NCBI GenBank assembly: GCA_030674455.1
Contig: JAUSGQ010000027.1
Coordinates: 82,786 to 124,722, forward strand
Direction of reading: 5' to 3'
Origin: a bacterium
Lineage (GTDB): Bacteria > Patescibacteriota > Minisyncoccia > Phycocordibacterales > UBA2100
DNA: 41,937 bases
The translations under genes were made by a program, and so were the position numbers. Position 1 is the first letter of the stretch, and each line of letters starts with the position of its first letter. This document shows, one piece after another, positions 26,004 to 35,070 of the stretch. The notes under the pieces are model-generated. The model was given only the letters and a program-made list of their open reading frames with translations. It had not been told where the DNA came from and made no database searches.

Positions 26004-26137
26004 TGACATATAGACTCGGAGCCGTCTTCATGATGTTTCCATGATTCATCGAATTTAAAGGGTCACAATGCTTAACTTTACAGGTGTCTCCGTGTAGTCA
26101 ACGGTGGCACGATTAATGGATAACCACTTAAACATTT

Positions 26138-27508
26138 ATGAGAATAGGAACAATTAACGCGCGTACCTTTGCGGCGCTTACGTTGGCATTTTTTGCGGCG
26201 GCAGCGGCAATAGGGTACAGCTCATTTGTCTCTGCGGCAGCCGGTGGTCCTACGGTTGTACTTTCGAGTACAAGCGCAACGACAACAAACGCAGCTGCGA
26301 TTGCGGTCACAGCTTCGTTTTCGGAACCCGTCAGCGGATTTGCGACGACAAGCGTCAGCGCTACTAACGCGACCGTCACCAATCTAGCAGGAACAAGCAC
26401 GAGCTTCACCTTCGATGTGAACCCCACGGCTGATGGTGCAGTGACAGTGCAAATCCCGGCAGATGCGGTGATGTCGGTTGCAACCAGTACCGGTAATCAG
26501 GCGTCTAACATCCTCTCGTTCACTTCCGACATGGCTGCGCCGATAATTTCGAGCGTGGGAGTAGTGGCGAATGCCACTTCAACGACCATCACTTGGAATA
26601 CGAACGAGCCGGCAACGGACCAAGTTGCCTATGGCACAACAGCGAGCTATACGGCTTCTTCCACATTGGTAAGCACTACAAGCACCTCGCATTCTGCAAC
26701 GCTTATCGGACTCTCGGCATCCACGACGTATCACTACCAGATACAGTCGGCGGACGCCGCGGGCAACATGGCAACGACATCGGACTCGACATTCACAACT
26801 GCCGCTCCGGCAGCTGTGGCGCCCGTAATTACAAATGTGTCGGCAACTGCGACCGGCACTACGACAGCTACGGTAACGTGGAACACCGATGTTGCGGCGA
26901 CAAGCCGGGTATACTACGGCACATCGGCTGCTCTCGGGTCTGTAACGGCGCTTAGTACTTCTGCCACCACATCGCACTCGGTAGGTCTAACGGGACTTAC
27001 TGAAGCCACGCTCTACCACTACAAGGTGGAATCAATCGGCGCGGGCGGCACGGCAACTTCATCGGACAATGTGTTCACAAGCGGCTCGACTGCAAGTTCA
27101 ACTCCTCTCGCTGTGACCAGCGTTGATACCGTGAGTTCGACCGCTACCGCGGACGGCACGTTCGCGAATGGCTGGACATGGGTCCTGCACTTCGTCGTCC
27201 CGTCCAATGAACCCTTCTTGCGACTGAAGTTTGCGGACTTCACGACGACATCTTCTTCAAGCACTATTCCGATAGCGAATAACGTGCGCTACTTCTCTCC
27301 GCAATCCTCGAACGCAGCATCGAGCGCCTCGGCAATAGTTGAGACCAACAACAACTACGGAACAGCTCTCATCCTTACGGGCGACACCTCGACTTCTACA
27401 GCGGGACTGCAAATAGATGTGACGGTTCAAGCGGCGGTGCCGGTGAGAACGACTCCCGGAGTCTACAGCACCATCTTTGGTGCGCTTTCAACCACAACGG
27501 CACAGTAG
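26138..27508 (+). CDS. Exported surface protein with Ig-like and two fibronectin-III-like domains
   Basis: The 456-residue protein has an N-terminal signal (TFAALTLAFFAAAAAIGYSSFVSA). Domain 1 (about 38-135) is a bacterial Ig-like module (VVLSSTSATTTNAAAIAVTASFSEPVSGF). Domains 2 and 3 (about 140-230 and 232-325) are near-repeats: ITNVSATATGTTTATVTWNTD, YGTSAALGS and LTEATLYHYKV, like the fn3/purple-acid-phosphatase N-terminal fold. The C-terminal part (SNEPFLRLKFADF) is a separate beta-rich module. There is no LPxTG or membrane anchor, so it is secreted or held non-covalently. It is very rich in Thr, Ser and Ala. The next gene lies 34 nt downstream. Confidence 0.78.
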   Translation: MRIGTINARTFAALTLAFFAAAAAIGYSSFVSAAAGGPTVVLSSTSATTTNAAAIAVTASFSEPVSGFATTSVSATNATVTNLAGTSTSFTFDVNPTADGAVTVQIPADAVMSVATSTGNQASNILSFTSDMAAPIISSVGVVANATSTTITWNTNEPATDQVAYGTTASYTASSTLVSTTSTSHSATLIGLSASTTYHYQIQSADAAGNMATTSDSTFTTAAPAAVAPVITNVSATATGTTTATVTWNTDVAATSRVYYGTSAALGSVTALSTSATTSHSVGLTGLTEATLYHYKVESIGAGGTATSSDNVFTSGSTASSTPLAVTSVDTVSSTATADGTFANGWTWVLHFVVPSNEPFLRLKFADFTTTSSSSTIPIANNVRYFSPQSSNAASSASAIVETNNNYGTALILTGDTSTSTAGLQIDVTVQAAVPVRTTPGVYSTIFGALSTTTAQ

Positions 27509-27542
27509 GCCGATTATCAACCGTAAGTAAAAACACATCACC

Positions 27543-28226
27543 ATGAATTCTAAATTACTCATTCCTACAGTCGCGATGACGCTGGCACTCGCCACAACGG
27601 CATTCGCTGCGGAAATAACGGGAACGCTTACGGCTGGTGCGGGAACAAGCTCCGTGGGAGGGACAGTTACTGCCCCTCCCACGGCCTCTCCTGCTCCCGG
27701 CACGTACTCAAACTTCATTTCCGTGACCCTTACATCGCCCGGTTCCTCATCAATTCGGTACACGATCAATGGGTCAACACCGACATGCGCGGGCGGTGGA
27801 TTGCTCTACACTAGTCCTGTTGCAGTCATACAGACGCTCACCATGCAGGCAGTCTCCTGCTACTCAAGCGGAGCCAGTTCTAACGTCGGCTTATCCGCAT
27901 ACGTAATCAACGCCGGCTCTCTTGGCGGCACAGTTGTTGCGCCTGCAACTGGAGGCGGTAGTACTGGCGGCACCGGCGGTACTGGTGGCGGAGGTGGCGG
28001 AGGTGCAGGCAGCTACTTGAACAGCAGCATGACTGGCGCAGGTACCGTTACGGGCGGAACGCCTTCTGGCGGCGGTGCAGTGCTTGGTACTACAACCGCG
28101 ACACCGAACCTTCCGAGTACCGGCGAGGGAGGTAACGTACATGAGAATTTGCTCATCCTAACCCTTGCCGCACTGGCAGCTCTCGGTGGAGCAATAGGAT
28201 ACCGCAGGTATCGCGCTTCTGTTTGA
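27543..28226 (+). CDS. LPSTG-anchored surface protein with a chitobiase C-terminal-like domain
   Basis: The 227-residue protein has an N-terminal signal (LLIPTVAMTLALATTAFAA). A domain at about 50-120 follows with PGTYSNFISVTLTSPGSSSIRYTINGSTPT, the CHB_HEX_C pattern. A Gly-rich linker comes next, and the C-terminus LPSTGEGG plus a hydrophobic helix plus RRYRASV is a complete cell-wall sorting signal. The class F-like sortase at 28969 is the likely processing enzyme. The 34 nt gap to the previous gene suggests one transcript. Confidence 0.85.
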   Translation: MNSKLLIPTVAMTLALATTAFAAEITGTLTAGAGTSSVGGTVTAPPTASPAPGTYSNFISVTLTSPGSSSIRYTINGSTPTCAGGGLLYTSPVAVIQTLTMQAVSCYSSGASSNVGLSAYVINAGSLGGTVVAPATGGGSTGGTGGTGGGGGGGAGSYLNSSMTGAGTVTGGTPSGGGAVLGTTTATPNLPSTGEGGNVHENLLILTLAALAALGGAIGYRRYRASV

Positions 28227-28254
28227 CTGAAGTCAAACAAGCGTTAGGAATTAA

Positions 28255-28293
28255 AAAACCAAAATGCGATGAGGCGTCGCCTCATCGCATTTT
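28255..28293. terminator. Bidirectional intrinsic terminator between convergent genes
   Basis: A perfect 33 bp palindrome, AAAATGCGATGAGGCG-T-CGCCTCATCGCATTTT. On the minus strand it is followed by GGTTTTTT, giving a strong terminator for the CAP-sortase operon. On the plus strand it ends in TTTT. A second small hairpin GTTTGACT/AGTCAAAC covers the stop of the upstream LPSTG gene. Confidence 0.85.
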
Positions 28294-28304
28294 GCTGGTA
28301 CAGA

Positions 28305-28907
28305 TTAGGGCTTCCCGGTAGCGGCAATCGGAGCTTTTGCCTTGGGACGCGACGTAACAACCTTCTTCGACGGAACGTTCTTCTTTGCAACTGTTGGCGC
28401 GGGCGCGGCAAAGAACTGGACCACGAACGTCGTCGATTTCCCGTTGTAGATTCCCTGTGCGATGCCGATGCCCATTTTGGTATATTTTGTATTCAGAAGA
28501 TTCTTTCGGTGCGAAGGAGAATTCATCCAGGCGCGCTCAATGCTGTCTGCGCTGTTAAAATCCATTGCGAGATTCTCTCCTGCGCTCGTATAGTAATATC
28601 CAGCGGAAGTGAACCATTTCCACGGCTGCGACCCATCAGGAGCGGTATGTGAGAAATATCCGCGAGCCGCCATGTCATCTGCTTTCTTCTGCGCGGCAAG
28701 GTTTAGCAAAGCGTCTTCGGCGACCGGTTTTGCTCCGTTTCCAGCGCGGTCTGCGTTAACCAAAGCGATGAATTCAGATGTGCGCAGTGGGGAATTGATG
28801 GTCTGCGCCGCCCCATACAGAGGCGCGCAGAGGGTGATAATAAAAAAAATCGCCAGTGCGATTGGAGCGAGAAGGGAAGATATGTCCCTTGTCTTTCTTA
28901 ATGCCAT
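28305..28907 (-). CDS. Exported CAP (SCP/PR1) domain protein, YkwD-like
   Basis: I chose the ATG at 28907 (200 residues); a GTG at 28922 is the track start. An N-terminal membrane/signal helix (LLAPIALAIFFIITLCAPLYGAA) is followed by a CAP domain: FIALVNADRAGNGAKPV, GYFSHTAPDG, AGENLAMDFNSADSIERAWMNSPSHRKNLLNTKYTKMGIGIA. These include the His and Glu positions that line the CAP cavity. A Lys/Pro-rich tail ends the protein. It is extracellular and of unknown biochemical role. It is last in a minus-strand surface operon with the sortase. Confidence 0.85.
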   Translation of the reverse strand: MALRKTRDISSLLAPIALAIFFIITLCAPLYGAAQTINSPLRTSEFIALVNADRAGNGAKPVAEDALLNLAAQKKADDMAARGYFSHTAPDGSQPWKWFTSAGYYYTSAGENLAMDFNSADSIERAWMNSPSHRKNLLNTKYTKMGIGIAQGIYNGKSTTFVVQFFAAPAPTVAKKNVPSKKVVTSRPKAKAPIAATGKP

Positions 28908-28968
28908 CTTCACACAGTCCACTCTACAGGACTATGGCGCGAGGGGAGGTGTGGAAAACTCTTTTAAT

Positions 28969-29568
28969 TCATGAAGACTCTACATATTTTGTATAGACGA
29001 CGATGCGCAGACTGTAGGTGCGCTTGCTTTTTATCCAGTCTCCGGAGCAGGTAATTAGATTTAGCCAAGCCGCGTCTTCTCGTTCAAATACGAGCTCCTT
29101 CGGAGCTTCCTCGTACGGGTACGAACGAACGTCTACAACGACAAAACGAAGCCGCGCGCCGTCCTTTGTCGTTACGAATACATCCGCTCCCGTCTTGATT
29201 TCTCCCAATCGATTAAAAACTGCCGGAAGTCCTAATCCATTGTCCACATGCCCGTCAATGACGGCGCTTCCGCGCTGCCCCGGTACGGGACCGTATTTAT
29301 ACCAACCCACATCGCGAAAATTGCTCGGTACGGCCATTTCTTTTCGTCCGTTGATGCCCACATATTGGACTTTTGCATCAATTCCAAGTGAAGGGATTTC
29401 CAGGTGTACCGGCTTCTCGGCAGTAGATGCTACGGCTATCTCCGGCAATGAGCCCATAGCGACAAGATCGGGGGAATAATAAACGGCGCGAACTACTGTG
29501 TATGCAAAAATCGCCGCTCCAAATACGGCTACCATCGCGAACGCACTTGTTATAAAACGCGAACGCAT
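28969..29568 (-). CDS. Sortase, class F-like
   Basis: I prefer the ATG at 29568 (199 residues, MRSRFITSAFAMVAVFG); the track start is a TTG 21 nt upstream, immediately after a hairpin. One N-terminal membrane helix is followed by the sortase barrel: LEIPSLGIDAKVQYVGI, VGWYKYGPVPGQRGSAVIDGHVDN with the catalytic His, LITCSGDW with the catalytic Cys, and RTYSLRIVVY with the Arg. The GWYxxGxxPGxxGxAVIxGHVD block is the class F pattern. It would cleave LPSTG of the two anchored proteins in this window. It is the only sortase seen here. Confidence 0.9.
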   Translation of the reverse strand: MRSRFITSAFAMVAVFGAAIFAYTVVRAVYYSPDLVAMGSLPEIAVASTAEKPVHLEIPSLGIDAKVQYVGINGRKEMAVPSNFRDVGWYKYGPVPGQRGSAVIDGHVDNGLGLPAVFNRLGEIKTGADVFVTTKDGARLRFVVVDVRSYPYEEAPKELVFEREDAAWLNLITCSGDWIKSKRTYSLRIVVYTKYVESS

Positions 29569-29590
29569 AAATCGTGTTGGTTTCGGCAAT

Positions 29591-29615
29591 CCCCGGCTAG
29601 ACGACCTAGCCGGGG
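29591..29615. repeat. Hairpin between the small charged gene and the sortase
   Basis: CCCCGGCTAG-ACGAC-CTAGCCGGGG, a perfect 10 bp stem. No U-run follows on the minus strand. It may weaken read-through or sortase translation. Confidence 0.75.
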
Positions 29616-29624
29616 TAGGAATTA

Positions 29625-29774
29625 TTAACCGCTTACTGGGATGTTGGCCTCTTTGGTCTTTGCATCCTGCGAACCGGGTTTATTCTCCGGCTTGCGATCA
29701 TTCCCTTTATCTTCTTGGCGATCGTCCTTTCGTTCAATGTCTTTCTTGTCGCCATCTCCATATTCTTGGTTCAT
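29625..29774 (-). CDS. Small highly charged hypothetical protein
   Basis: I chose the ATG at 29772-29774 (49 residues) with AAAGG 4 nt upstream. The product, beginning MNQEYGDGDKKDIERKDD, is almost entirely charged or polar and is predicted disordered. No family is recognised. It lies between the exported protein gene and the sortase in the same direction. Confidence 0.5.
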   Translation of the reverse strand: MNQEYGDGDKKDIERKDDRQEDKGNDRKPENKPGSQDAKTKEANIPVSG

Positions 29775-29877
29775 AAGCCTTTGTTTTGTTGTGAATAATG
29801 CGGATAATGATCGACCAATGTAGAAGTTTAAATCGGATGAGATGAAAATTGGCTGAATACTCGCCCTAGATGAACCG

Positions 29878-30393
29878 TTAGCGCAGAGAAATAAGGACAT
29901 TTTTGAAAAGGTCGGAAATCATGCCTGGTATCCCAAAGAGCCATGAAAATGCCGGGGAGCGTTGAATCGGAACCGAAAGCGCGGTTGAAGTTGATAGCGG
30001 CAGTGTAACGATTCGCGTTTGCCCGATACTGGCATTGACACTGACCATGGTGGCGGCTCTCGTTCTTGACGTACCAGTGGCCAAACGGGATGAACTGGAC
30101 GTGGCTACTTCTACGAAAATAGAACCGGAGACAGGAATGTCATAGTGCCGCGTTTCAGTTTGGCGAACGCCATTTTGTTCAGTCGAAACTCTCACGTCTA
30201 CCGAGCCGCCGTTCGATGTGCCTCGTATAACCGTTCGCACTTCTGCCGAACTATCTCCGGTACGTATTACGGTTTCGCCCGCTCTCGCGCTCACTCCGCC
30301 GGTCTCGCTCACGGATGAATTCTCGGTGCTATATGCGTACGCGAGAAGAGGGAGACATAAAGCAATGAGTACTGTGGATAGTATTTTTTTCAT
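29878..30393 (-). CDS. Exported hypothetical protein
   Basis: The 171-residue protein has a clear signal peptide (MKKILSTVLIALCLPLLAYA). A Ser/Thr/Val-rich beta domain follows (GETVIRTGDSSAEVRTVIRGTSNGGSVDVRV), then a C-terminal hydrophobic stretch PAFSWLFGIPGMISDLFKN that may be a membrane anchor. The start overlaps the stop of the 1108-residue gene (TAATG), so it is translated in coupling with it. The family is not recognised. Confidence 0.7.
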   Translation of the reverse strand: MKKILSTVLIALCLPLLAYAYSTENSSVSETGGVSARAGETVIRTGDSSAEVRTVIRGTSNGGSVDVRVSTEQNGVRQTETRHYDIPVSGSIFVEVATSSSSRLATGTSRTRAATMVSVNASIGQTRIVTLPLSTSTALSVPIQRSPAFSWLFGIPGMISDLFKNVLISLR

Positions 30394-33300
30394 TGGTTAA
30401 CGGCGCGCAACTGCCTGCCAGAGAGTCCTGCTATGAGTACCGAAGGAAGCTGGCGCAATCGCCATATCCAGCTGGTGTTCGCGGACCCAGCAAGAGGTTG
30501 TGCGACTTCCGGTTTCGTTTCTGCCACAGTGATTACAGGCGCTTCAGCCGCAACTTTTGTTTTAACGGGCGCCTTGGGTTTGGTGGCCTTAAATTTCGTC
30601 ACCATGCCTGCGGTCGAGGGCTTGCTTGCCGATGTGTTTACCGGTTTTGCGGCTTTCTGCGCGACCGCGGCATTACCGCAGTTGAGCTGGTTGACTTTTA
30701 ACTGTGTCAACGAAAGCACATTTCCGTTTGCCTTCTTAAGATTTACAGGCGTAAGTATCTCCGATGCATATTTGGTTTGGAACCGCTTTACCGCAGATAT
30801 CGTCGAGAGGTTATACGTGCTGGTCAGCTTCAACTTCTCGCCCTCTTTGCTGTTGAGGAATTTCTGCAGTTTCAACACATCGCCAGCACTGTTTTTCTTG
30901 GAGCCGTTCCGTATGAACGAGAAAAGAAGCGGTGAGCAATATTGAGACGGCGTCTCTGCTTGCGCAAGCGGACTTGTGGATGCCAATAACGTATCGAGAG
31001 TTTCGAGAGCGAGAAGTGCCGTAGACGTGGCAACAGACAATGAAGAAGTCGCAATCAAAGGAAGCAAGTTGCTCTCATCTGTGCTGGCGCCCAATACTGA
31101 ACCGCTCGAAAAGAATTCAACGTCTTTTGAAGCGGTTGCCAGTGTAATCGGCGTGTTTCCAGGGAAGTTCGCTTGCCCCGTGATGCTCGCGACATTGTGG
31201 TAGATGCCGGGGAGCGTGCTCGTGGCATAGGCGACCGTGTATGTCAATTGTATCTCCTCGTCGGGATTAATGTTTTGTAGGTCCCATGAACGCGTATACA
31301 TGACCTTGCCAAAGGGGTCATACAATGTATCCGTGAGGATGCTGTTGTAGATTGTATTTGCAAAGTCCGCACTATTGATAATTACTTCGTAGTCGATCGA
31401 TGCCGGAGCTTTGGCTTTGTCCGAACTTACCGACTTGGTTGTGGAAATTCCGTGGCTTGTGAATTGCGACAAGTTTCCCGAGAAGGCAAGTGGCCCGCTG
31501 GCGCCACCACCACCACCTCCGCCACCTCCTCCTCCACCTCCGTTATTAGAGTTTCCTCCGCCATTATTGCCAGTGCCTGCTCCAGTGTCTGCAGCTGCTG
31601 GAGATGAAACCACGATGGTCACATCTTCTGTCGTTTGCGTTGAAGCTTCGGCGTTATTGCTTGCGCGGACCGATGCCGTAAGCGGTATTGTCACACTTGT
31701 GCCGGCGGGGATGGGGCGCACATGCGCACTAAAGTCAAACGCGCGCGTGCCGTTCGCCGGTATCATCCCAAGATTCCAAGTTCTTCCAGTATCGGTCGTA
31801 TTTCCCGTATACGCTGCGTCCTCCTCGAACGTAAGCAAATTTGTGTCAAATTCGGCATTCAGGACGACATTGGAAGCATCAACCCTGCCATGATTGGCGA
31901 CAGTAAAGTTGTAGACGACGTCGGAATCCGGCGGCGTCGGGTTCGGCGTTTGCGCGACAGCGCCTACCCACAAAAGCGGTTTGCCGAACTCTATATTGCC
32001 GCTCCAGTCGCCGAAAATGTTGAATATCGCAAATATCCAATTTCGCCCGATGACATTCGTGTTCACGAGGTTCACGACATTGGCCGCCGCATATGCGTTT
32101 CCAGTTTGAATGCGAGATGTTCCATCTGTGGATGTCGCAAGGTTCTCGCCGGTCAGGGCATACACATGCACGTTGTTTTCGAGCGTTGCGTTATTGGTGG
32201 AAGATGCGGTGAATGAAGATGAGTTATAGCAGGGGCCTCCTTCAAGCGTGTGGTTAACATAGCTGCACGAACTGTCAGACGCCGCTCCTCCCGTACCCGT
32301 TGATGTGGCATTGTCGCTTAAGAGCATGATGCCATCGGGAGTCTGCGCCCACGACATGCCCGCGGGCAAACCTTGTATCGAGCCGGTCCAGTTTCCCCAT
32401 ACGCGGAACAGCATAAAGACGGATGCTCCGCCGAGCATGGTAGTGTTCTGTTGGTTGAACGTGTTTGAGGATGCATATGCGTTTCCTGTTGTTATTTGGC
32501 CCGAGGTAGTAGCCGTTGCCGCGATGTTATCGCCTGTTGCCGCATCGGCCGTTGTGGAAGCATTAGTTGTACCGTTGTTATTGACGTCGGCAGCATACGT
32601 ACTGGAATTCATTTGCGGCAAAGCGCCGCCACCTCCAAGCAGAGCGTCAAAGAACGTGCCGTCCGGCAGCGTGATGTTCTCGCTCAAACTCCCGAAATTG
32701 TTAAACGATACAAGAAGGTAGCTGGAATTGATGAGATTGGTGTTGACGAGGTTGAGGACATTGGCCGCTGCATATGCATTTCCGGTCGTTATCAAAGCGG
32801 AATCCGTCGAAGATGCCGCATTCTCTCCTGTCGCGGCGCGCACAATGACCGAGTTTGTAACCGCTGCTGTGTTGTCGTCTATTACATTCACCTGGCTGCT
32901 GTTGAGGCATGTGAGGATGGTGCATCGCGGCGTTGTCGTTCCGTATGCGGATTCGGGGCTCGCTCCAGGACCTCCGCTAAAGAAGTACGAGAGGTCGTAT
33001 GCGCTAAGGTCAATGCCGCCGCCGAAGAGCTGGTTAAGAAACAATATAAGTCCGTCAGAATTAAAAATATTCGTATTTACGACGTTGATGACGTTGGCGG
33101 TCGCAACTGCGTCGCCTGTATTTATCGTGTTGGCGCCGCCGCCGCCTATAACAAAGTTCTCGCCTGTGGAGGCCGACGATGTAGCGGCGCTCTCAAGAAC
33201 TCCGTCATTAGTGGTTGATGCGGTAAGAGAGGAAGAATTCAATTCACCCGGCTCGTCGGGATTAGCGATGTTCGTATTAAGTTCATTATTTATCGTCGTA

Positions 33301-33716
33301 GTTGCTGTCGCGTCTCCCGTGTCTATCGTTCCGCCGGTGGTATTTGAAAGTCCGCCTGTGCCGTCAGTCGAGGTTGCCGTCTGTGTTTGCGGAGCGGGGT
33401 TTTCCAAAGAAGCAGAAACGGGGTCGGTACTGCTTGCAGCCGTATCAGTTGTCGTATCAATAGGCGTAGGGTTTGCCTCAGGGGTGGATGTGCTTGTGCC
33501 GGTATCGGCACTCTGCGTGTCGCTTGTGGTTGTACCTCCGGTAGTCGTCGTGTCAGATGGCGGAGTACTTGAGGCCGCACTCGTGTCGAGCGCCGTATCA
33601 TCCGCATGAGTTATGTAGTAGTCGGTGAATCCGATACCAACTACCAAAATCGGCATCACCATGAGCATCGTTACGCACAAAGAACCCGCCAAACGTAGCA
33701 CGCCTTTCCATTTCAT
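30390..33716 (-). CDS. Large surface repeat protein with DUF11-like and peptidoglycan-binding domains
   Basis: The 1108-residue protein has an N-terminal membrane/signal helix (LAGSLCVTMLMVMPILVVGIGF) and a Thr/Ser-rich spacer. About four and a half repeats of 100-130 residues follow, each with ATGEN.A, ITTGNAYAAANVLNLVNTN and FN.FG..SGNI blocks. Next come a DUF11-like beta domain (DSDVVYNFTVANHGRVDASNVVLNAEF at about 590-700), a Gly/Asn-rich linker and a second DUF11-like domain (VDYEVIINSADFANTI). The C-terminal module CSPLLFSFIRNG..LKLQKFLNSKEG..AVKRFQTKY..LNCG resembles the peptidoglycan-binding end common in CPR surface proteins. It is probably S-layer-like or adhesive. The function is inferred from architecture. 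Confidence 0.8.
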   Translation of the reverse strand: MKWKGVLRLAGSLCVTMLMVMPILVVGIGFTDYYITHADDTALDTSAASSTPPSDTTTTGGTTTSDTQSADTGTSTSTPEANPTPIDTTTDTAASSTDPVSASLENPAPQTQTATSTDGTGGLSNTTGGTIDTGDATATTTINNELNTNIANPDEPGELNSSSLTASTTNDGVLESAATSSASTGENFVIGGGGANTINTGDAVATANVINVVNTNIFNSDGLILFLNQLFGGGIDLSAYDLSYFFSGGPGASPESAYGTTTPRCTILTCLNSSQVNVIDDNTAAVTNSVIVRAATGENAASSTDSALITTGNAYAAANVLNLVNTNLINSSYLLVSFNNFGSLSENITLPDGTFFDALLGGGGALPQMNSSTYAADVNNNGTTNASTTADAATGDNIAATATTSGQITTGNAYASSNTFNQQNTTMLGGASVFMLFRVWGNWTGSIQGLPAGMSWAQTPDGIMLLSDNATSTGTGGAASDSSCSYVNHTLEGGPCYNSSSFTASSTNNATLENNVHVYALTGENLATSTDGTSRIQTGNAYAAANVVNLVNTNVIGRNWIFAIFNIFGDWSGNIEFGKPLLWVGAVAQTPNPTPPDSDVVYNFTVANHGRVDASNVVLNAEFDTNLLTFEEDAAYTGNTTDTGRTWNLGMIPANGTRAFDFSAHVRPIPAGTSVTIPLTASVRASNNAEASTQTTEDVTIVVSSPAAADTGAGTGNNGGGNSNNGGGGGGGGGGGGGASGPLAFSGNLSQFTSHGISTTKSVSSDKAKAPASIDYEVIINSADFANTIYNSILTDTLYDPFGKVMYTRSWDLQNINPDEEIQLTYTVAYATSTLPGIYHNVASITGQANFPGNTPITLATASKDVEFFSSGSVLGASTDESNLLPLIATSSLSVATSTALLALETLDTLLASTSPLAQAETPSQYCSPLLFSFIRNGSKKNSAGDVLKLQKFLNSKEGEKLKLTSTYNLSTISAVKRFQTKYASEILTPVNLKKANGNVLSLTQLKVNQLNCGNAAVAQKAAKPVNTSASKPSTAGMVTKFKATKPKAPVKTKVAAEAPVITVAETKPEVAQPLAGSANTSWIWRLRQLPSVLIAGLSGRQLRAVNQ

Positions 33717-33849
33717 AATTCCAGCTGTTAATTATTAAGTTGAAGTTTTAATATTCGATTGCTGATGACGTTGAATAAAAATGCCGCCTTTACAGAATTT
33801 CTATTTACTCAAAAGTCAAAGTAATCATTTCCTCGATGAAAGGTTCAAA

Positions 33850-34018
33850 CCATAGGACAAAATCCTGTATCCGCGGCAAGCCGCGAGGTTTTCACCTTTG
33901 CTGTCTGCGTCGCTCGGAAGTGAAAGAGAGTACTCTTTCACTTCACTCGCTATCCTCGACAGATAAAGAACTCTCTTGAGGGAGGGAGTTCCCGATAGAC
34001 TGGGAACCCCTGTCCCTC
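33850..34018. repeat. Hairpin cluster in the 315 bp gap between two surface genes
   Basis: Four hairpins lie in a row: ATAGGA-CAAAA-TCCTGTAT; CGCGGC-AA-GCCGCG (33872-33885); GAAGTGAAAGAG-AGTA-CTCTTTCACTTC (33917-33944); and GAGGGAGGGAGTTCCC with GGGAACCCCTGTCCCTC (33978-34018). The last follows the minus-strand gene at 34032 by 14 nt and may act as its terminator. The remaining bases (33717-33849) show nothing clear. Confidence 0.75.
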
Positions 34019-34031
34019 AAAGAGCGAAAAA

Positions 34032-34730
34032 CTAGTGACGAACGCGAACGATGTTCGAGTTCAAGATGTTGATGGTGCCGGATGTCGCTGTAGACCCTCC
34101 GGTCACGATCGTGCCGCCCAAGTCACCTTCACCTCCCGTACCGCCGTCGCCGCCTACGGCGCCGCCGTTATTGTTGTTGCCGTTGCCGCCGTCAATTACT
34201 CCGCCATCGCCGCCCGAACCGCCAAAGCTGCCGTCTGCATCATTGCCGCCTGTGCGAGCGCGTGCGCGCGTGTCGTTGTTGATTGAGCTCGGCTGGTTAT
34301 CCAGTGCGACATCGATGCTGGAGCTGTTCAGGTTGCCGTCGCCGCTCACGCCAACAATGTTGGTGTTGAGAGCGTTTGCCGAGCCTGCATCCGCTGTCGC
34401 GTCACCGGTTTCAACCATTCCTCCCTCGCCTGCATTGCCGCCATTGCCGCCCCAGCCGGCCGCTGCACCGCCGTTGTTGTTGTCACCGTCTGAAGTGACA
34501 TCACCGCCAGTGCCTCCGGACCCGCCAAAGCTTCCGCCGGCGGTATTTCCGCCTGTGGATGCTGAAGCTGTCGTGGTGTTATTCATGGAACCCGCGTTTG
34601 AGACGCTTATCGAGATAGAACTCGAGTTCACATCGGCAAACGCGACAGTTGACGCGAGCGCCAATGTTGCGAGCGAAGTAGCTGCAACAGTAGCAACCGC
34701 CGCGGCCTTATTGAAGATAGTACTTTTCAT
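34032..34730 (-). CDS. Exported Gly/Asn-rich repeat protein
   Basis: The 232-residue protein has a signal peptide (AAAVATVAATSLATLALASTVAFA). Two long repeats follow, each with NSSSI, then TGGN.A.GSFGGSGG.GG, a Gly/Asn run, and TGDATADAGSANALNTNIVGV or TGGSTATSGTINILNSNIVRV. The NSSS..TG.N.A..TGDA.A...N.LNTNI grammar is the same as in the neighbouring 1108-residue protein, so both use one repeat family, probably a beta-solenoid. There is no anchor motif. It is probably a secreted or assembled matrix protein. Confidence 0.7.
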   Translation of the reverse strand: MKSTIFNKAAAVATVAATSLATLALASTVAFADVNSSSISISVSNAGSMNNTTTASASTGGNTAGGSFGGSGGTGGDVTSDGDNNNGGAAAGWGGNGGNAGEGGMVETGDATADAGSANALNTNIVGVSGDGNLNSSSIDVALDNQPSSINNDTRARARTGGNDADGSFGGSGGDGGVIDGGNGNNNNGGAVGGDGGTGGEGDLGGTIVTGGSTATSGTINILNSNIVRVRH

Positions 34731-35070
34731 ACTTTTATCATTCTATAGTTCTGCTAATTTCTTTTAATCTACTGTCTACGCAACTTTGCATTGCCGACAG
34801 GTATCGACCTGTTCATCGCTAGTCCATCGTTTTGTCACGATGAAGTACGAATGATGCAAAACAGGCAGTGAATTTAAAATGAAAAATAATTTACAGCGAT
34901 AAAAATAATTCTATTTTTGGAAGCATTGCATAAGAAAAATCTATGACAATTATGTCTGCGTGAATGAAAAGCATTCACGATGTTTTCACGCAAACATTCA
35001 TATTATTTGCGTTGCATTGTGTAGCGGGTCATTACGTAACCTTATTAAATAGACTATTAATAAAATTGAT
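34731..35070. other. 340 bp AT-rich divergent intergenic region
   Basis: This region lies between the minus-strand repeat protein and the plus-strand LPSTG gene. It is AT-rich and has a CGTGAATG-AAAAG-CATTCACG hairpin near 34972-34992. I found no gene and no promoter that I would defend. Both flanking genes should start transcription here. Confidence 0.6.

Noticed and set aside
32496-33609. Two long plus-strand ORFs (240 and 293 residues)
   Set aside because: They are antisense to the 1108-residue surface gene; its repetitive, GC-biased codons keep the opposite frames open.
33840-33870. Possible tRNA T-arm (GGTTCAAACC)
   Set aside because: The flanking bases do not form a T-stem or acceptor stem, and no anticodon arm is present.
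34051-34767. 238-residue Pro-rich plus-strand ORF
   Set aside because: It is the mirror frame of the Gly/Asn-rich repeat gene; Pro runs are the complement of Gly codons.
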